Positions 45,702 through 57,745 are shown, counted from the first letter of the stretch. The stretch is 64,000 bases of DNA from Ornithinimicrobium sp. F0845 (GCF_023015765.1 NZ_JALKAL010000001.1:357478-421477); one strand, 5' to 3'. Numbers and translations: made by a program. Notes: generated by a model from the sequence alone, not told the origin.

Positions 45702-48283
45702 CCGTCAACACCTCACCCGCATCCGGGGGCAACGCCGTCTCCGACGGCGGCAACGCCGAGGTCCCGGCCGAGCCCGACGTGCCCATGGTCTCGCTGACCA
45801 TCGACGGGGTCGACGTCAGCGTGCCGGAGGGCACCCTGGTGATCCGCGCCGCCGAGCAGATCGGCGTCCAGATCCCCCGGTTCTGCGACCACCCGCTGCT
45901 GGACCCGGTCGGCGCCTGCCGCCAGTGCATGGTCGAGGTGGCCACGCCGGACCGCGAGGGCAACGTCCGGCCGATGCCCAAGCCGCAGACCTCCTGCACC
46001 CTGACGGTCAGCGCGGGCATGCAGGTCAAGACCCAGCACACCTCCCCGGTCGCTGACAAGGCGCAGCACGGGCAGATGGAGTTCCTGCTGATCAACCACC
46101 CGCTGGACTGCCCGGTCTGCGACAAGGGCGGCGAGTGTCCGCTGCAGAACCAGGCGATGTCCAACGGCCGGCCCACCTCGCGCTTCGAGGACATCAAGCG
46201 GACCTACCCCAAGCCGATCAACATCTCCTCCCAGGTGCTGCTCGACCGGGAGCGCTGCATCCTGTGCGCCCGGTGCACGCGCTTCTCCGACCAGATCGCC
46301 GGTGACCCGTTCATCGCGCTGATCGAGCGGGGTGCCCTGCAGCAGGTCGGCATCTACGAGGAGAAGCCGTTCGAGTCCTACTTCTCCGGCAACACCGTCC
46401 AGATCTGCCCCGTCGGCGCCCTGACCGGCGCGGCCTACCGGTTCCGCTCCCGGCCGTTCGACCTCGTCTCGACGCCGAGCGTCTGTGAGCACTGCGCCTC
46501 GGGGTGCGCGATCCGCACCGACCACCGTCGTGGCGTGGTCCTGCGCCGGATGGCGCTGGACGACCCGGAGGTCAACGAGGAGTGGAACTGCGACAAGGGT
46601 CGCTGGGCCTTCCCGTATGCCGTGCAGCCGGACCGCCTGCGCGATCCGGTGGTGCGTGACCAGGACGGCAACTACCAGGTCGCCACCTGGGGCGAGGCGT
46701 TCGCCGCCGCAGCCGCTGGTCTGGCCGCTGCCCGGGCCGATGGTGGCGCCGGTGTGCTGGTCGGGGGCCGGGCCTCCGTGGAGGACGCCTACGCCTACAG
46801 CAAGTTCGCCCGGGTCGCGCTCGGCACCAACGACATCGACTTCCGGGCCCGCCCGTACTCCGAGGAGGAGACCACCTTCCTGGCCTCGCAGGTCGTCCGC
46901 CGCTCGGACGTCACCTACTCCGACATCGAGGCCGCGGACACCGTGCTGCTGGTCGGCTTCGAGCCGGAGGAGGAGAGCCCGCTGGTCTTCCTCAGACTGC
47001 GCAAGGCCTTCCTGTCCAACTCCACGAGCGTCTACGGCCTGGCGCCCTTCGCCACCCCCGGTCTCACCAAGGCCGGTGGGACGCTGATCCCCGCCGCCCC
47101 GGGCACGGAGGCGGAGATCCTGCGTGCGCTCGCCGACGGCCACGCGTCCGCCGACACCGGGGCCGCCTCCGCCGACACCGATGCCACCTCCGCCGCAGCT
47201 GACCCGGTGGCGGCTGCCGCAGCCGGGTTGAGCGAGTCCTCGGTCATCCTCGTGGGCGAGCGCCTGGGCCTGGTCCCCGGCGGGCTGTCCGCCGCAGCGG
47301 CTCTGGCCGAGGCCACCGGGGCCGGTCTGGCCTGGGTGCCGCGCCGCGCCGGTGAGCGCGGTGCGGTCGAGGTCGGGGCGTTGCCGGGCCTGCTGCCCGG
47401 TGGCCGCCCGGTGGCCGACGAGAGCGCTCGCGCCGCCGTGTCGGACCTCTGGGGCACGGGCCTGCCGGAGGCCGGCGGCCGCAGCACCGACGAGATCCTG
47501 GCCGCCGCCGCAGACGGCGAGCTGTCCGCCCTGGTGGTCGGTGGCGTCGACCCCGACGACACGGCCGACCCGGCCCTGGCCCGCGCCGCGCTGGCCAGCG
47601 CCTTCGTCGTCTCCCTCGAGTTCCGGGAGTCGGCCGTCCACGAGTACGCCGACGTCATACTCCCGGTCGCCCCGCAACAGGAGAAGGCCGGTGCCTATGC
47701 CAACTGGGAGGGCCGACTGCGTCCCTTCGAGCAGGCCCTGGAGTCCAACGCGATGAGCGATCACGTCGTGCTGGATCTGCTGGCCGGCGAGATGGGTGTC
47801 CACCTGCAGGCCCGTGACCTCACCGCCCTCCGCACCGAGCTGACGGCCCTGGGGTCGTGGGACGGGGTCACCGACCTGCCGCGCGTCGCCGCGGCCGAGC
47901 CGGCCCGGCCCGCGCAGGGCGAGGCGGTCCTGGCGACCTGGCACACCTTGCTCGACAACGGGTCGATGCAGGACGGCGAGCCGTTCCTGGCGGGCACCGC
48001 GCGCAAGGCGGTGGCGCGCATCTCGGCGGCCACGGCCGCAGCGGTCGGTGCCGCCGCCGACGGGCTGCTGACGGTGAGCACCGACCGCGGCAGCATCACC
48101 CTCCCTGTCGACCTCACCGAGATGCCCGACCACGTCGTCTGGGTCCCGACCAACTCGCCGGGGTCCGCGGTGCGGGCCACCCTCGGCGCCGAGGCGGGTG
48201 CGGTCGTGCGGATTGCGGCAGCTGACGAGCTCCGGGGCGTCGACAGCACCGGAGGCCACGCCCTCACAGGAGGTCAGGCATGA
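45698..48283 (+). CDS. nuoG: NADH-quinone oxidoreductase subunit G
   Basis: An 861-residue subunit. The N-terminus has the 2Fe-2S N1b ligands ([17 protein letters not shown]), the HxxxCxxC-type N5 site ([17 protein letters not shown]) and N4 cysteines ([10 protein letters not shown] and VQICPVGA). It also keeps all ligands of the off-path cluster N7: CEHCASGC, then a cysteine 27 residues on (EEWNCDKG). The C-terminal molybdopterin-like domain includes a 40-residue alanine-rich insert (about 480-520). ATGA overlap with nuoF. Confidence 0.96.
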   Translation: MTVNTSPASGGNAVSDGGNAEVPAEPDVPMVSLTIDGVDVSVPEGTLVIRAAEQIGVQIPRFCDHPLLDPVGACRQCMVEVATPDREGNVRPMPKPQTSCTLTVSAGMQVKTQHTSPVADKAQHGQMEFLLINHPLDCPVCDKGGECPLQNQAMSNGRPTSRFEDIKRTYPKPINISSQVLLDRERCILCARCTRFSDQIAGDPFIALIERGALQQVGIYEEKPFESYFSGNTVQICPVGALTGAAYRFRSRPFDLVSTPSVCEHCASGCAIRTDHRRGVVLRRMALDDPEVNEEWNCDKGRWAFPYAVQPDRLRDPVVRDQDGNYQVATWGEAFAAAAAGLAAARADGGAGVLVGGRASVEDAYAYSKFARVALGTNDIDFRARPYSEEETTFLASQVVRRSDVTYSDIEAADTVLLVGFEPEEESPLVFLRLRKAFLSNSTSVYGLAPFATPGLTKAGGTLIPAAPGTEAEILRALADGHASADTGAASADTDATSAAADPVAAAAAGLSESSVILVGERLGLVPGGLSAAAALAEATGAGLAWVPRRAGERGAVEVGALPGLLPGGRPVADESARAAVSDLWGTGLPEAGGRSTDEILAAAADGELSALVVGGVDPDDTADPALARAALASAFVVSLEFRESAVHEYADVILPVAPQQEKAGAYANWEGRLRPFEQALESNAMSDHVVLDLLAGEMGVHLQARDLTALRTELTALGSWDGVTDLPRVAAAEPARPAQGEAVLATWHTLLDNGSMQDGEPFLAGTARKAVARISAATAAAVGAAADGLLTVSTDRGSITLPVDLTEMPDHVVWVPTNSPGSAVRATLGAEAGAVVRIAAADELRGVDSTGGHALTGGQA

Positions 48284-49788
48284 GCGCGGTGAGCGTCCTC
48301 AACGACGTGACGACCCAGGCGCCGACCCTGCTCGCGGCGGTGCCCCTGCCGATGGCGGACGGCCCGCGGGCCGACTTCAGTGACACCCCGTGGTGGCTGT
48401 CGCTGATCAAGGCCGTCGGCATCTTCGTCTACCTGCTGCTCTCGGTCCTGGTCGTGATCTGGGCCGAGCGCCGCATCATCGGCCGGATGCAGCAGCGTCC
48501 CGGACCCAACCGGTTCGGTCCGTTCGGTGTGCTGCAGACCCTGGCCGACGGGCTCAAGCTGATCATGAAGGAGGACGTCACCCCCAAGAACGCCGACAAG
48601 GTGATGTTCATCATCGCCCCGCTGATGGTCGGCTCGCTGGCGTTCGTCTCCTTCGGCATCATCCCGATGGGTGGCGAGGTGTCGATGTTCGGGCACACCA
48701 CCCCCCTGCAGCTGACCGACATGCCGGTCGCCACGCTGCTGGTGCTGGCCGTCGCCGGCGTCGGCGCCTACGGCTTCGTGCTGGCTGGCTGGTCCTCAGG
48801 CTCGACCTACCCCCTGCTGGGCGGCCTGCGCTCGACCGCGCAGGTGGTCTCCTACGAGATCGCCATGGGCCTGTCCCTGGTCGCGGTCTTCCTCTACGCC
48901 GGGTCGATGTCCACCAGTGAGATCGTCGCGGCGCAGGACCGCTGGTGGTTCGTGTTCCCGCTGTTCTTCTCCTTCATCGTCTACATCATCACGATGGTGG
49001 GCGAGACCAACCGGCTGCCGTTCGACCTCGCGGAGGGCGAGGGCGAGCTGGGTGGTGGCTTCCACACCGAGTACTCCTCGATGAAGTTCGGCATGTTCTT
49101 CCTCGGTGAGTACATCAACATGTTCACCGTCTCGGCCCTGGCCACCACCCTCTTCCTCGGGGGCTACAACGCACCCTGGCCGATCGGCGCCATCAACGAC
49201 GGCATGTTCAACGAGGGCTGGTGGGGTCTGCTCTGGTTCACGGCCAAGATGTGGCTGTTCATCTTCTTCTACGTCTGGCTGCGCGGGTCGCTGCCGCGCG
49301 TCCGCTACGACCAGTTCATGAAGTTCGGGTGGAAGGTGCTCATCCCGTTGTCCCTGATCTGGGTGATCGCGGTGATGCTGATGCGGGCCGCCGACCCGAG
49401 CATCGGCTACTTCGGTGAGGGCCGCCTGCCGGTCATCATCACCACGGCGCTGATCATCGTCGGCGTCGTCGGCGGCATCATGCTGCTGATGTCGCGGCTG
49501 GAGAAGAGGGAGGCCCAGCGACAGGAGGACCGGCGACCCCCCGCTGAGGTCGACCCGTTCGCCGGTGGCTTCCCGGTCCCGCCCATGCCCGGCCAGACCC
49601 TGCGGGAGCCGGCGCCCAGGCAGCGTGCCGTCGCCCCGGCCCAACCGTTGTCCGGTGACACGGGCGCCGGTGACGCCGGAGCGACCGAGGCCGGGAGCAC
49701 GACGACCACCACCACGACCGCCGTCGCGGACCGCGAGGATACGGACGAGACCACAGGCCACACGACCGGGGAGGACACCCGTGACTGA
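48280..49788 (+). CDS. nuoH: NADH-quinone oxidoreductase subunit H with long C-terminal extension
   Basis: A 502-residue membrane subunit next to the quinone channel, with eight predicted helices, [18 protein letters not shown] and [26 protein letters not shown]. Usual length is about 330-440; the last 95 residues are a disordered proline/threonine-rich tail ending [15 protein letters not shown] overlap with nuoG and an 8-base overlap with nuoI. Confidence 0.96.
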   Translation: MSAVSVLNDVTTQAPTLLAAVPLPMADGPRADFSDTPWWLSLIKAVGIFVYLLLSVLVVIWAERRIIGRMQQRPGPNRFGPFGVLQTLADGLKLIMKEDVTPKNADKVMFIIAPLMVGSLAFVSFGIIPMGGEVSMFGHTTPLQLTDMPVATLLVLAVAGVGAYGFVLAGWSSGSTYPLLGGLRSTAQVVSYEIAMGLSLVAVFLYAGSMSTSEIVAAQDRWWFVFPLFFSFIVYIITMVGETNRLPFDLAEGEGELGGGFHTEYSSMKFGMFFLGEYINMFTVSALATTLFLGGYNAPWPIGAINDGMFNEGWWGLLWFTAKMWLFIFFYVWLRGSLPRVRYDQFMKFGWKVLIPLSLIWVIAVMLMRAADPSIGYFGEGRLPVIITTALIIVGVVGGIMLLMSRLEKREAQRQEDRRPPAEVDPFAGGFPVPPMPGQTLREPAPRQRAVAPAQPLSGDTGAGDAGATEAGSTTTTTTTAVADREDTDETTGHTTGEDTRD

Positions 49789-50536
49789 GCGCAAGCAACC
49801 CAAGCACTCCCGGGGTGCCGACACGACGCCGGAGGCCGAGCCCGGCACCGAGGTGGCCAGGCTCCCCGAGGAGGAGAAGGCACCGGCGCTGGTCACCCGG
49901 CCCGACGGCACCCGGGAGAAGCCCGGCTTCCTCGAGGAGCTGTTCGCTCCCGTCGCCGGCTTCGGCGTCTCCTTCGGCACGATGTTCCGCAAGGTCTACA
50001 CCGAGGAGTACCCCGAGAAGCCGCGTCCCACCGCGGCCCGGTTCCACGGGCGCCACCAGCTCAACCGGCACCCGGACGGCCTGGAGAAGTGCGTCGGCTG
50101 CGAGCTGTGCGCGTGGGCCTGCCCGGCCGACGCCATCTACGTCGAGGGAGCCGACAACACCGACGAGGCACGCTTCTCCCCCGGGGAGCGCTACGGCCGC
50201 GTCTACCAGATCAACTACCTCCGCTGCATCTTCTGCGGCCTGTGCATCGAGGCGTGCCCCACGCGCGCGCTGACCATGACGAACGAGTACGAGCTCGCCG
50301 ACGAGGAGCGGGCACCCCTGATCTATGAGAAGCACCAGCTGATCGCCCCGCTGCGGGACGGCCAGCTGCCCCCGCCGTTCCCGATGGCCGAGGGCGCGAG
50401 CGAGCGCGACTACTACCGCGGCACGGTCACTGCGCCGACCCGCGCCCAGCGCGACTACGTCTTCGCCCGCGACAAGGCGGCCCAGCGCGCCGCCGAGGCG
50501 GAGCAGGAGCACGACAACGAGGAGGTGACCCGGTGA
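49781..50536 (+). CDS. nuoI: NADH-quinone oxidoreductase subunit I
   Basis: A 251-residue ferredoxin-like subunit with two 4Fe-4S motifs ([12 protein letters not shown] and [12 protein letters not shown]) for clusters N6a and N6b. The first 60 residues form an acidic, disordered extension. The GTG at 49781 overlaps the end of nuoH by 8 bases; a later start would still contain the full domain. Confidence 0.94.
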   Translation: MTERKQPKHSRGADTTPEAEPGTEVARLPEEEKAPALVTRPDGTREKPGFLEELFAPVAGFGVSFGTMFRKVYTEEYPEKPRPTAARFHGRHQLNRHPDGLEKCVGCELCAWACPADAIYVEGADNTDEARFSPGERYGRVYQINYLRCIFCGLCIEACPTRALTMTNEYELADEERAPLIYEKHQLIAPLRDGQLPPPFPMAEGASERDYYRGTVTAPTRAQRDYVFARDKAAQRAAEAEQEHDNEEVTR

Positions 50537-51327
50537 GCGGTGGTGAGGCCCTGCTCTTCTGGGTGCTCGGACCGACCTGCGTCCTGGGGGCCCTCGGGCT
50601 GCTGTTCGCCCGCAAGGCGGTGCACGCAGCGATGGCGATGGCCCTGGTCATGGTCGGCCTGGGCATCTTCTACATCGCGCAGTACGCCGAGTTCGTCGGG
50701 ATCATCCAGATCTTCGTCTACTCCGGCGCCGTGATGATGCTTTTCCTGTTCGTCATCATGACGGTCGGCACCGAGTCCTCCATCTCCCCGATCGAGACGA
50801 TCTCCGGACAGCGCGCCTGGGGCTGGATCCTGGTGCTGCTCTTCGGTGGCGTCGCGATGTACGGCGTGGCCCGCGTCACCTTCCCCGAGCCGGTCGGACT
50901 GGGGGGCGCGCAGGCCGAGGGCACGGTCACCGCCCTGGCCCGCGAGATCTTCAGCCGTCAGGTGATCAGCTTCGAGGTGCTCGGCTCGCTCCTGGTCATC
51001 GCGGTCATGGGCGCGATGGTGCTCGCACACCGGGAGCGGCTGGTGCCGCGCGCCACCCAGCGCGTGCTGGCAGCTGACCGGGTCCGGCGCAACACCTTCG
51101 TGGCCGGCAAGCCCGCCCCGGGCGTCTACGCCCGCCACAACGCGTCCGACGTCCCGGCGCTCCTGCCCGACGGGACTCCCGCCGACGTCTCCGTGCCGCG
51201 GACCCTGGTCGCCCGCGGCCAGACCGTGCCCGTGCCCTACCGGGGCGTGGACCCGGCCGGGACCCCACCTGACGCCGAGGCGGCGGACACCGCCCCGCCC
51301 AGCACCCGGCGGGGGGACCAGGCATGA
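50533..51327 (+). CDS. nuoJ: NADH-quinone oxidoreductase subunit J
   Basis: A 264-residue membrane subunit with five helices: [40 protein letters not shown] and a fifth helix near 155-175. The last 75 residues are a hydrophilic tail. GTGA overlap with nuoI. Confidence 0.94.
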   Translation: MSGGEALLFWVLGPTCVLGALGLLFARKAVHAAMAMALVMVGLGIFYIAQYAEFVGIIQIFVYSGAVMMLFLFVIMTVGTESSISPIETISGQRAWGWILVLLFGGVAMYGVARVTFPEPVGLGGAQAEGTVTALAREIFSRQVISFEVLGSLLVIAVMGAMVLAHRERLVPRATQRVLAADRVRRNTFVAGKPAPGVYARHNASDVPALLPDGTPADVSVPRTLVARGQTVPVPYRGVDPAGTPPDAEAADTAPPSTRRGDQA

Positions 51328-51623
51328 ACCTGACCGCCTACATCTACCTGGCCACGCTGCTCTTCGCGATCGGCGCCCTGGTCGTCCTGCTGCGCCGCAA
51401 CACGATCATCGTCTTCATGGGTGTCGAGCTGATGCTCAACGCCTGCAACCTCGCGCTGATCACCTTCGCCCGGATGCACGGCTCCCTCGACGGCCAGGTG
51501 TACGTCCTGTTCGTCATGGTGGTCGCCGCGGCCGAGGTGGTCGTGGGACTCGCCATCATCATGTCCATCTATCGGGCGCGCCGCTCGGCCTCGGTCGACG
51601 ACGCCAACCTGCTGAAGCTGTAA
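51324..51623 (+). CDS. nuoK: NADH-quinone oxidoreductase subunit K
   Basis: A 99-residue membrane subunit with three helices. The conserved glutamate in [15 protein letters not shown] and a second in [13 protein letters not shown] form the proton path of this subunit. ATGA overlap with nuoJ; the stop TAA overlaps the ribosome site of nuoL. Confidence 0.96.
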   Translation: MNLTAYIYLATLLFAIGALVVLLRRNTIIVFMGVELMLNACNLALITFARMHGSLDGQVYVLFVMVVAAAEVVVGLAIIMSIYRARRSASVDDANLLKL

Positions 51624-51635
51624 GGAGCGAGCTGC

Positions 51636-53600
51636 GTGTCTGTACTCGAGACATCGGTCGGCCTAGCGCTCGCCGACCCCAGCGCGGTCCGGGCCGTGGA
51701 GGCCACGGGGACCTCCGCCCTGGCCTGGCTGCTGATCGCCCTGCCCCTGCTCGGAGCGGCGCTGCTCCTGATCGGCGGTCGCGCCACCGACTCCTTCGGT
51801 CCGCTGCTGGCGACCCTGCTCTCCTGGGGCAGCTTCGTGGTGGGGGCGCTGATCGTGCTCCAGCTGTCCGGCCTGGCCGAGGACGAGAGGGCGATGTCGG
51901 TCCCGCTCTGGGACTGGGTCACCGCGGGCGACCTGTCGGTTCACGCGGGGCTGCTCATCGACCCGCTCTCGATGGCGTTCGTGCTGCTGATCACCTTCGT
52001 CGGCTCGCTGATCCACGTCTACTCCCTGGGCTACATGGAGCACGACCCCGACAAGCGCCGGTTCTTCGCCTACCTGAACCTCTTCGTCGCGGCGATGCTG
52101 ATCCTGGTGCTCGCCGACTCCTACCTTCTGCTGTTCGTCGGGTGGGAGGGCGTCGGTCTGGCCTCCTACCTGCTGATCGGGTTCTGGAACCACAACCCGG
52201 CCTACGCCAGCGCCGCCAACAAGGCGTTCGTGGTCAACCGCATCGGTGACTTCGCCCTGATCATCGCGATGGCCTACATGCTGGCCACCTTCGGCGGGCT
52301 GGACTTCGCGACGGTGCACGGCAGCGCCGGCTCGGCGAGCACCACGATCCTGACCATCATCGGGCTGCTCCTCCTGCTCGGCGCCTGCGGCAAGTCCGCC
52401 CAGTTCCCGCTCCAGAGCTGGCTCGGTGACGCCATGGCCGGCCCGACCCCGGTCTCGGCGCTCATCCACGCGGCGACCATGGTCACCGCAGGTGTCTACC
52501 TCGTGGTCCGCAGCCAAGCGATCTTCGACCTCACACCCGAGGCCCGCCTCGCGGTGGCTGTCGTCGGCGCGATCACGCTGCTCTACGGCGCCATCGTCGG
52601 CTGCGCCAAGGACGACATCAAGAAGGCCCTCGCGGCCTCGACCATGAGCCAGATCGGCTACATGATGCTGGCCGCAGGGCTCGGACCGATCGGCTACGCC
52701 TTCGCGATCTTCCACCTGATCACCCACGGCTTCTTCAAGGCCGGCATGTTCCTCGGCGCCGGCTCGGTCATGCACGGCATGGCCGACCGGGTCGACATGC
52801 GCCGCTTCGGTGGCCTGTCCGGGATGATGAAGATCACCTGGCTGACCTTCATGGCCGGCTGGCTGGCCATCCTGGGGGTGCCGCCGTTCGCGGGCTTCTG
52901 GTCCAAGGACAAGATCATCGAGTCCGCCTTCGTCGACCAGGGCAACGGCGCGTGGCAGGCATGGGTCTTCGGCCTCGTCGCCCTCATCGGTGCCGGGATC
53001 ACCGCGTTCTACATGTCGCGCCTGTTCTTCATGACCTTCCACGGCAAGGCGCGGTGGGAGGACGACGTGGACCCGCACGAGTCACCGCTGACGATGACCG
53101 TGCCGATGATCGTGCTGGCCGTCGGCTCGGTCGCCCTCGGCTTCATCCTCAGCTGGAGAGGCACCTTCGCCTCCTGGCTGGAGCCGGTGACCGGACACGT
53201 CGAGCACCACGAGCCGGTCCTGTCCGTGCCGGTAATCATGGGCCTGACGCTCGTCCTGGTCATCATCGGCGGGGCCATCGCCTGGCTGCGCTACGGACGG
53301 GACGAGGTGCCGGTCGTGGCGCCGGTCGGGTCCTTCGCGACCCGGGCCGCCCGCCAGGACCTGTTCCAGGATGAGTTCAACGAGAACTTCCTCCGGCGCC
53401 CCGGTGCCAGCCTGGTGGCTGGCCTTGAGGTCGCCGACGACGACGTGATCGACGGCGGGCTGGTCGGCGGCACCAGCCGCGGCCTGGCCGGTGTGGCCGA
53501 CGTCGTGCGGAGAGCCCAGAACGGCTTCGTCCGCACCTATGCCCTGACGATGCTGGCCGGCATCGTCGCCATCCTCGGTGCTGTGTGGGTGATTCAGTGA
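51636..53600 (+). CDS. nuoL: NADH-quinone oxidoreductase subunit L
   Basis: A 654-residue antiporter-like subunit. It shows [18 protein letters not shown] with the conserved glutamate, [30 protein letters not shown] with lysine and histidine proton-path residues, and the long lateral helix at the C-terminus. GTG start with AAGGAG nine bases upstream. Confidence 0.97.
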   Translation: MSVLETSVGLALADPSAVRAVEATGTSALAWLLIALPLLGAALLLIGGRATDSFGPLLATLLSWGSFVVGALIVLQLSGLAEDERAMSVPLWDWVTAGDLSVHAGLLIDPLSMAFVLLITFVGSLIHVYSLGYMEHDPDKRRFFAYLNLFVAAMLILVLADSYLLLFVGWEGVGLASYLLIGFWNHNPAYASAANKAFVVNRIGDFALIIAMAYMLATFGGLDFATVHGSAGSASTTILTIIGLLLLLGACGKSAQFPLQSWLGDAMAGPTPVSALIHAATMVTAGVYLVVRSQAIFDLTPEARLAVAVVGAITLLYGAIVGCAKDDIKKALAASTMSQIGYMMLAAGLGPIGYAFAIFHLITHGFFKAGMFLGAGSVMHGMADRVDMRRFGGLSGMMKITWLTFMAGWLAILGVPPFAGFWSKDKIIESAFVDQGNGAWQAWVFGLVALIGAGITAFYMSRLFFMTFHGKARWEDDVDPHESPLTMTVPMIVLAVGSVALGFILSWRGTFASWLEPVTGHVEHHEPVLSVPVIMGLTLVLVIIGGAIAWLRYGRDEVPVVAPVGSFATRAARQDLFQDEFNENFLRRPGASLVAGLEVADDDVIDGGLVGGTSRGLAGVADVVRRAQNGFVRTYALTMLAGIVAILGAVWVIQ

Positions 53601-55132
53601 TGTCCGACGTGCCCTGGTTGTCGATCCTGCTCGCGGTGCCGGCGCTCGGCGCCCTCGCGCTGGTCCTGATGCCGCGCGGCTTCGCCCGTGCCCGCGAGTT
53701 CGCCCTCGGCGTCTCGCTGCTCACCCTGGTGCTGGCAGTCCTGGCCGCGCTCCAATTCACCGTCGGCAGCGGCGGCGAGCTGCAGCTGACCGAGGTCTAC
53801 AGCTGGATCCCGCAGTTCGGGGTGAGCTTCGCTCTCGGTGTCGACGGGATCGCCCTGTCGATGATCCTGCTCAGCGTGATCCTGGTGCCCGTCTGTCTGG
53901 TGGCCGCCTGGAACGACGTGCCCGCCGACGGCACCCGCCGGCTGCAGGGCTACGTCGCGTGGATGCTGCTGCTCGAGGCGATGATGATCGGGGTCTTCGC
54001 GGCCACAGACGTCTTCCTCTTCTACGTCTTCTTCGAGGCCATGCTGGTCCCGGTCTACTTCCTGATCGGTCAGTACGGCGGACCGGACCGGGCCCGGGCA
54101 GCGACCAAGTTCCTGCTCTACTCGCTGCTCGGCGGGCTGATCATGCTGGTGGCCGTCATCGCCCTGTATGCCGAGGGGCCGGGCGGGACCGACGGGTTCC
54201 TGCTGGCGAACCTGACCGGTCTGGAGATCGGTGGTGTCACCGAGAAGCTGCTCTTCCTCGGCTTCTTCATCGCCTTCGCGATCAAGGCACCGATGTTCCC
54301 CGTCCACACCTGGTTGCCGCACGCCGCCACCGAGGCGCGACCGGCGACCGCGGTGCTCCTCGTGGGTGTCCTGGACAAGGTCGGCACCTTCGGGATGCTG
54401 CGCTTCTGCCTGCAGATGTTCCCCGAGGCGAGTCGCTGGGCGACGCCGGTGGTGCTCGTGCTGGCCGTCGTCTCGATCATCTACGGCGCCCTGCTGGCGA
54501 TCGGGCAGAAGGACATGATGCGCCTGATCGCCTTCACCTCGATCAGCCACTTCGGCTTCATCGTGATGGGCATCTTCGCGATGACGACCGTGAGCCAGAC
54601 CGGGTCGACGCTCTACATGGTCAACCACGGCTTCACCACGGCGGCACTGTTCCTCGTGGCCGGCATGCTCGTGGCCCGCAGAGGCTCCCGTCTGATCGCC
54701 GACTACGGCGGCTGGCAGCGGGTCACCCCGCTGATCGCGGGGACGCTGCTGCTCTCTGGCCTCTCCGCGCTGTCGCTGCCCGGACTCAACGCGTTCGTGT
54801 CCGAGTTCATGGTGATCGTTGGCACCTTCCAGCGCTACCCGGTCTTCGCGATCGTCGGTGCCACGGGTGTCATCCTGGCGGCCCTCTACATCCTGCTCTG
54901 GTACCAGAAGATCGCGACCGGTCCGAAGCCCGAGGAGGTGGCGGCGCGCACCCACGACATGTCGGTGCGGGAGAAGTTCGTCATCGCCCCGCTCATCGCG
55001 GCCTTCCTGGTGCTCGGTTTCTACCCCAAGCCCGTTCTCGATCTGTTGGAGCCCGCGGTGACCACCACCCTGCAGCACGTCGGCGTCACCGACCCGGCGC
55101 CCACCATCTCGGCCGAGGGGAGTGAGGGCTGA
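53600..55132 (+). CDS. nuoM: NADH-quinone oxidoreductase subunit M
   Basis: A 510-residue antiporter-like subunit with about fourteen helices. LFYVFFEAMLVPVYFLIG holds the conserved glutamate, and FAIKAPMFPVHTWLPHAATEA the lysine. The ATG at 53600 shares one base with the nuoL stop; the frame extends 15 bases upstream to a less likely GTG. Confidence 0.96.
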   Translation: MSDVPWLSILLAVPALGALALVLMPRGFARAREFALGVSLLTLVLAVLAALQFTVGSGGELQLTEVYSWIPQFGVSFALGVDGIALSMILLSVILVPVCLVAAWNDVPADGTRRLQGYVAWMLLLEAMMIGVFAATDVFLFYVFFEAMLVPVYFLIGQYGGPDRARAATKFLLYSLLGGLIMLVAVIALYAEGPGGTDGFLLANLTGLEIGGVTEKLLFLGFFIAFAIKAPMFPVHTWLPHAATEARPATAVLLVGVLDKVGTFGMLRFCLQMFPEASRWATPVVLVLAVVSIIYGALLAIGQKDMMRLIAFTSISHFGFIVMGIFAMTTVSQTGSTLYMVNHGFTTAALFLVAGMLVARRGSRLIADYGGWQRVTPLIAGTLLLSGLSALSLPGLNAFVSEFMVIVGTFQRYPVFAIVGATGVILAALYILLWYQKIATGPKPEEVAARTHDMSVREKFVIAPLIAAFLVLGFYPKPVLDLLEPAVTTTLQHVGVTDPAPTISAEGSEG

Positions 55133-56661
55133 TGTTCGACGTCCCCGAGATCGACTACCTGGCGATCCTGCCGCTGATCATCGTCTTCGCCGGCGGCCTG
55201 ATCGGCTGTCTGCTGGAAGGCTTCCTGCACCGCTCGCGGCGCCCGAACGCCCAGCTGTGGCTCAGCATCGTGACCCTGGTCGCGGCACTGGTCGCGGTCG
55301 TCTGGGTGGCCCGCGACAACCAGGGCATCACCGCGGCCGGCGCGGTCACCATCGACGGCCCGACCCTGCTGATCCAGGGCCTGGTGCTCATGCTGTCCAT
55401 CATCGGCCTGCTCGCCATGAGCGAGCGGCTCGGCGGCACGAACCCGGACGCCTTCACCCAGGCCGGTGTCTCTGTGCCTGGCTCCGTGGAGGAAGCCGAC
55501 GCCGTGCGGCTCGGCGGCACCACGACCGAGGTCTACCCCCTCACCCTGCTGTCCGTCGGCGGGATGATGCTGTTCCCGGCGTCCAACGACCTGCTGCTGA
55601 TGTTCATCGCACTGGAGGTCCTCTCCCTGCCGTTGTACGTGCTGTCGGGCCTGGCCCGGCGCCGCCGACTGCTGTCGCAGGAGGCGTCGCTCAAGTACTT
55701 CCTGCTCGGTGCCTTCTCCTCGGCCTTCTTCCTGTTCGGTGCCGTGCTGCTCTACGGCTACGCCGGCTCGATGCGACTGGACGTGATCGCCGAGGCGATC
55801 GGCACCCAGACGGTGATGGACGGGCTGCTCGTGCCCGGCATACTGCTGCTGGCCGTCGGTCTGCTCTTCAAGGTCGGAGCCGTGCCGTTCCACTCCTGGG
55901 TCCCGGACGTCTACCAGGGTGCACCCACCACGGTCACCGGCTTCATGGCGGCCTGCACCAAGGTCGCCGCGTTCGGCGCGATGCTGCGGCTCCTCTACGT
56001 CGGGGTGGAGGCGGCCCGGCTGGACTGGCAGCCGGTCCTGGCCGCGGTCGCCGCCGTCACGATGGTGGTGGGTGCCGTCCTGACGATCGTGCAGACCGAC
56101 GTCAAGCGGATCCTGGCCTACTCCTCGATCGCCCACGCGGGCTTCGTCCTGACGGGCCTGATCGCGATGCAGCAGGTCGGGGCGTCGAGCACCATGTTCT
56201 ACCTCATGGCCTACGGCTTCATGACGATCCCGGCCTTCGCGCTCGTTGCCCTGGTTCGATCGGCCGGCAGCGAGGCGACCCACATCAGCCAGTGGGCGGG
56301 CCTGGGCCAGCGCGCTCCGTGGATGGCCGCGGCGTTCTCCTTCCTGCTGCTGGCCTTCGCGGGCATCCCGCTGACCTCCGGGTTCACCGGCAAGTTCGCG
56401 GTGTTCGCGGCGGCGATCGCCAACGACTATGCCTGGCTCGCGGTGATCGGTGTCCTGGCGAGCGCGGTCACGGCCTACATCTACTTCAAGCTGATCGTGA
56501 CGCTCTACTTCGGTGACCGCAAGAACGACACCGTCGTGGTGACCCCGTCCGCGCTGACCACCTTCGCCGTGGTCTCCGGCGTCCTGATCACGCTCGGCCT
56601 GGGGATCGCTCCGGCCCCGCTGCTCGACCTGGCGGCCAACGCCGCGCACTTCCTGCGGTGA
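55132..56661 (+). CDS. nuoN: NADH-quinone oxidoreductase subunit N
   Basis: A 509-residue antiporter-like subunit: LLMFIALEVLSLPLYVLSG with the glutamate, and FKVGAVPFHSWVPDVYQGAPTTVTGFMA with the lysine. Start shares one base with the nuoM stop. It completes a full NuoA-N set. The stop overlaps the following polyprenyl synthase by four bases. Confidence 0.96.
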   Translation: MFDVPEIDYLAILPLIIVFAGGLIGCLLEGFLHRSRRPNAQLWLSIVTLVAALVAVVWVARDNQGITAAGAVTIDGPTLLIQGLVLMLSIIGLLAMSERLGGTNPDAFTQAGVSVPGSVEEADAVRLGGTTTEVYPLTLLSVGGMMLFPASNDLLLMFIALEVLSLPLYVLSGLARRRRLLSQEASLKYFLLGAFSSAFFLFGAVLLYGYAGSMRLDVIAEAIGTQTVMDGLLVPGILLLAVGLLFKVGAVPFHSWVPDVYQGAPTTVTGFMAACTKVAAFGAMLRLLYVGVEAARLDWQPVLAAVAAVTMVVGAVLTIVQTDVKRILAYSSIAHAGFVLTGLIAMQQVGASSTMFYLMAYGFMTIPAFALVALVRSAGSEATHISQWAGLGQRAPWMAAAFSFLLLAFAGIPLTSGFTGKFAVFAAAIANDYAWLAVIGVLASAVTAYIYFKLIVTLYFGDRKNDTVVVTPSALTTFAVVSGVLITLGLGIAPAPLLDLAANAAHFLR

Positions 56662-57677
56662 CCGGGCAGGACGTGGCCCCCCAGGTCGTCCCGGGGGTTG
56701 ACCCCGCCCTCAACGACCGCCTGCTCGCGGGCCTTGACGCGGTCCAGCGCCGGCTGGAGGAGGTCGTGGACCACGACGACGAGTTCATCGCCGGAGCCGC
56801 CCGCTACCTGAGCGACGCCGGGGGCAAGCGGTTCCGGCCCCTACTCACGCTGCTGGCCGCCGAGGTCGGTCGCACCTCCCCGGACCAGCCGCTGGCCCCG
56901 GAGGTGGTGGACGCAGCCGTCGGCGTCGAGCTGACCCACCTGGCCTCGCTCTACCACGACGACGTCATGGACGTCGCCGAGCTCCGCCGCGGGGTCCCCA
57001 GCGCCAACGTCGCCTTCGACAACTCGACCGCGATCCTCGTGGGTGACCTGCTGTTCGGCACTGCTTCCAAGGTGATCTCCCGGCTCGGGGCCGAGGCGGT
57101 CGGCATCCAGGCGGACACCTTCGTGCGCCTGTGCGCCGGTCAGATTCGGGACGACCGCCCGGTCCCTCCGGACGTCGAGCCGGTCGACCACTACCTCGGC
57201 GTGCTGGCCGACAAGACGGGGGCGCTCATCGCGACCGCCTCGCGCTACGGTGCGATGTTCGCCGGGTGCGACGCCGACACGGTCATCCTGCTCACGGAGT
57301 ATGGCGAGAAGGTCGGCATGGTCTTCCAGCTCGCGGACGATCTGCTGGACATCGCCTCGGACTCCGAGGACTCCGGCAAGACGCCGGGCACGGATCTGCG
57401 GGAGGGCAAGGCCACCCTGCCGGTCCTGATCGCGCGGAGTTCGACCGACCCGGCCGACGACCGGCTCAAGCAACTCCTGAGCGGACCCATCGCCGACGAG
57501 GCGGACCTGCAGGAGGCCCTCGGGCTGCTCCGCGCCCACCCGGCCATGGACGCGGCCCGGGCCCACACCCTCCGTGTCGCTGACGAAGCCCGCGCCACCC
57601 TGGCTCCGCTGGGCGAGGGCCCCGCGGTGCAGGCGCTGCGCGTCCTGGTCGACGGAGTAGCCCTCCGCTCCACGTAG
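56658..57677 (+). CDS. Polyprenyl diphosphate synthase (menaquinone side chain)
   Basis: A 339-residue trans-prenyltransferase with both aspartate-rich motifs (YHDDVMD and FQLADDLLD) and GGKRFRPLL. It makes the long isoprenoid tail added to menaquinone, most likely hepta- to nonaprenyl. The GTG start overlaps the nuoN stop (GTGA), so quinone supply is tied to complex I expression. Chain length cannot be read reliably from the sequence. Confidence 0.93.
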   Translation: MTGQDVAPQVVPGVDPALNDRLLAGLDAVQRRLEEVVDHDDEFIAGAARYLSDAGGKRFRPLLTLLAAEVGRTSPDQPLAPEVVDAAVGVELTHLASLYHDDVMDVAELRRGVPSANVAFDNSTAILVGDLLFGTASKVISRLGAEAVGIQADTFVRLCAGQIRDDRPVPPDVEPVDHYLGVLADKTGALIATASRYGAMFAGCDADTVILLTEYGEKVGMVFQLADDLLDIASDSEDSGKTPGTDLREGKATLPVLIARSSTDPADDRLKQLLSGPIADEADLQEALGLLRAHPAMDAARAHTLRVADEARATLAPLGEGPAVQALRVLVDGVALRST

Positions 57678-57724
57678 TCCCCGGCTGCCCGCGACCGCAG
57701 ACCCAGCTCGGTGTTCTTGCTGGT

Positions 57725-57745
57725 CAGACCACTGTCAGTGGTCTG
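57725..57745. promoter_or_regulatory. 21-base palindrome upstream of the DUF222/HNH gene
   Basis: CAGACCACTG (57725-57734) and CAGTGGTCTG (57736-57745) are exact reverse complements around one T. TAGCGT (57749-57754) just downstream could be a -10, so the palindrome would cover the -35. It is a good operator candidate; no known box matches. Confidence 0.5.

Noticed and set aside
57678-57745. Attachment site of a mobile element at the palindrome
   Set aside because: No matching second copy, integrase or tRNA gene was found in the window.
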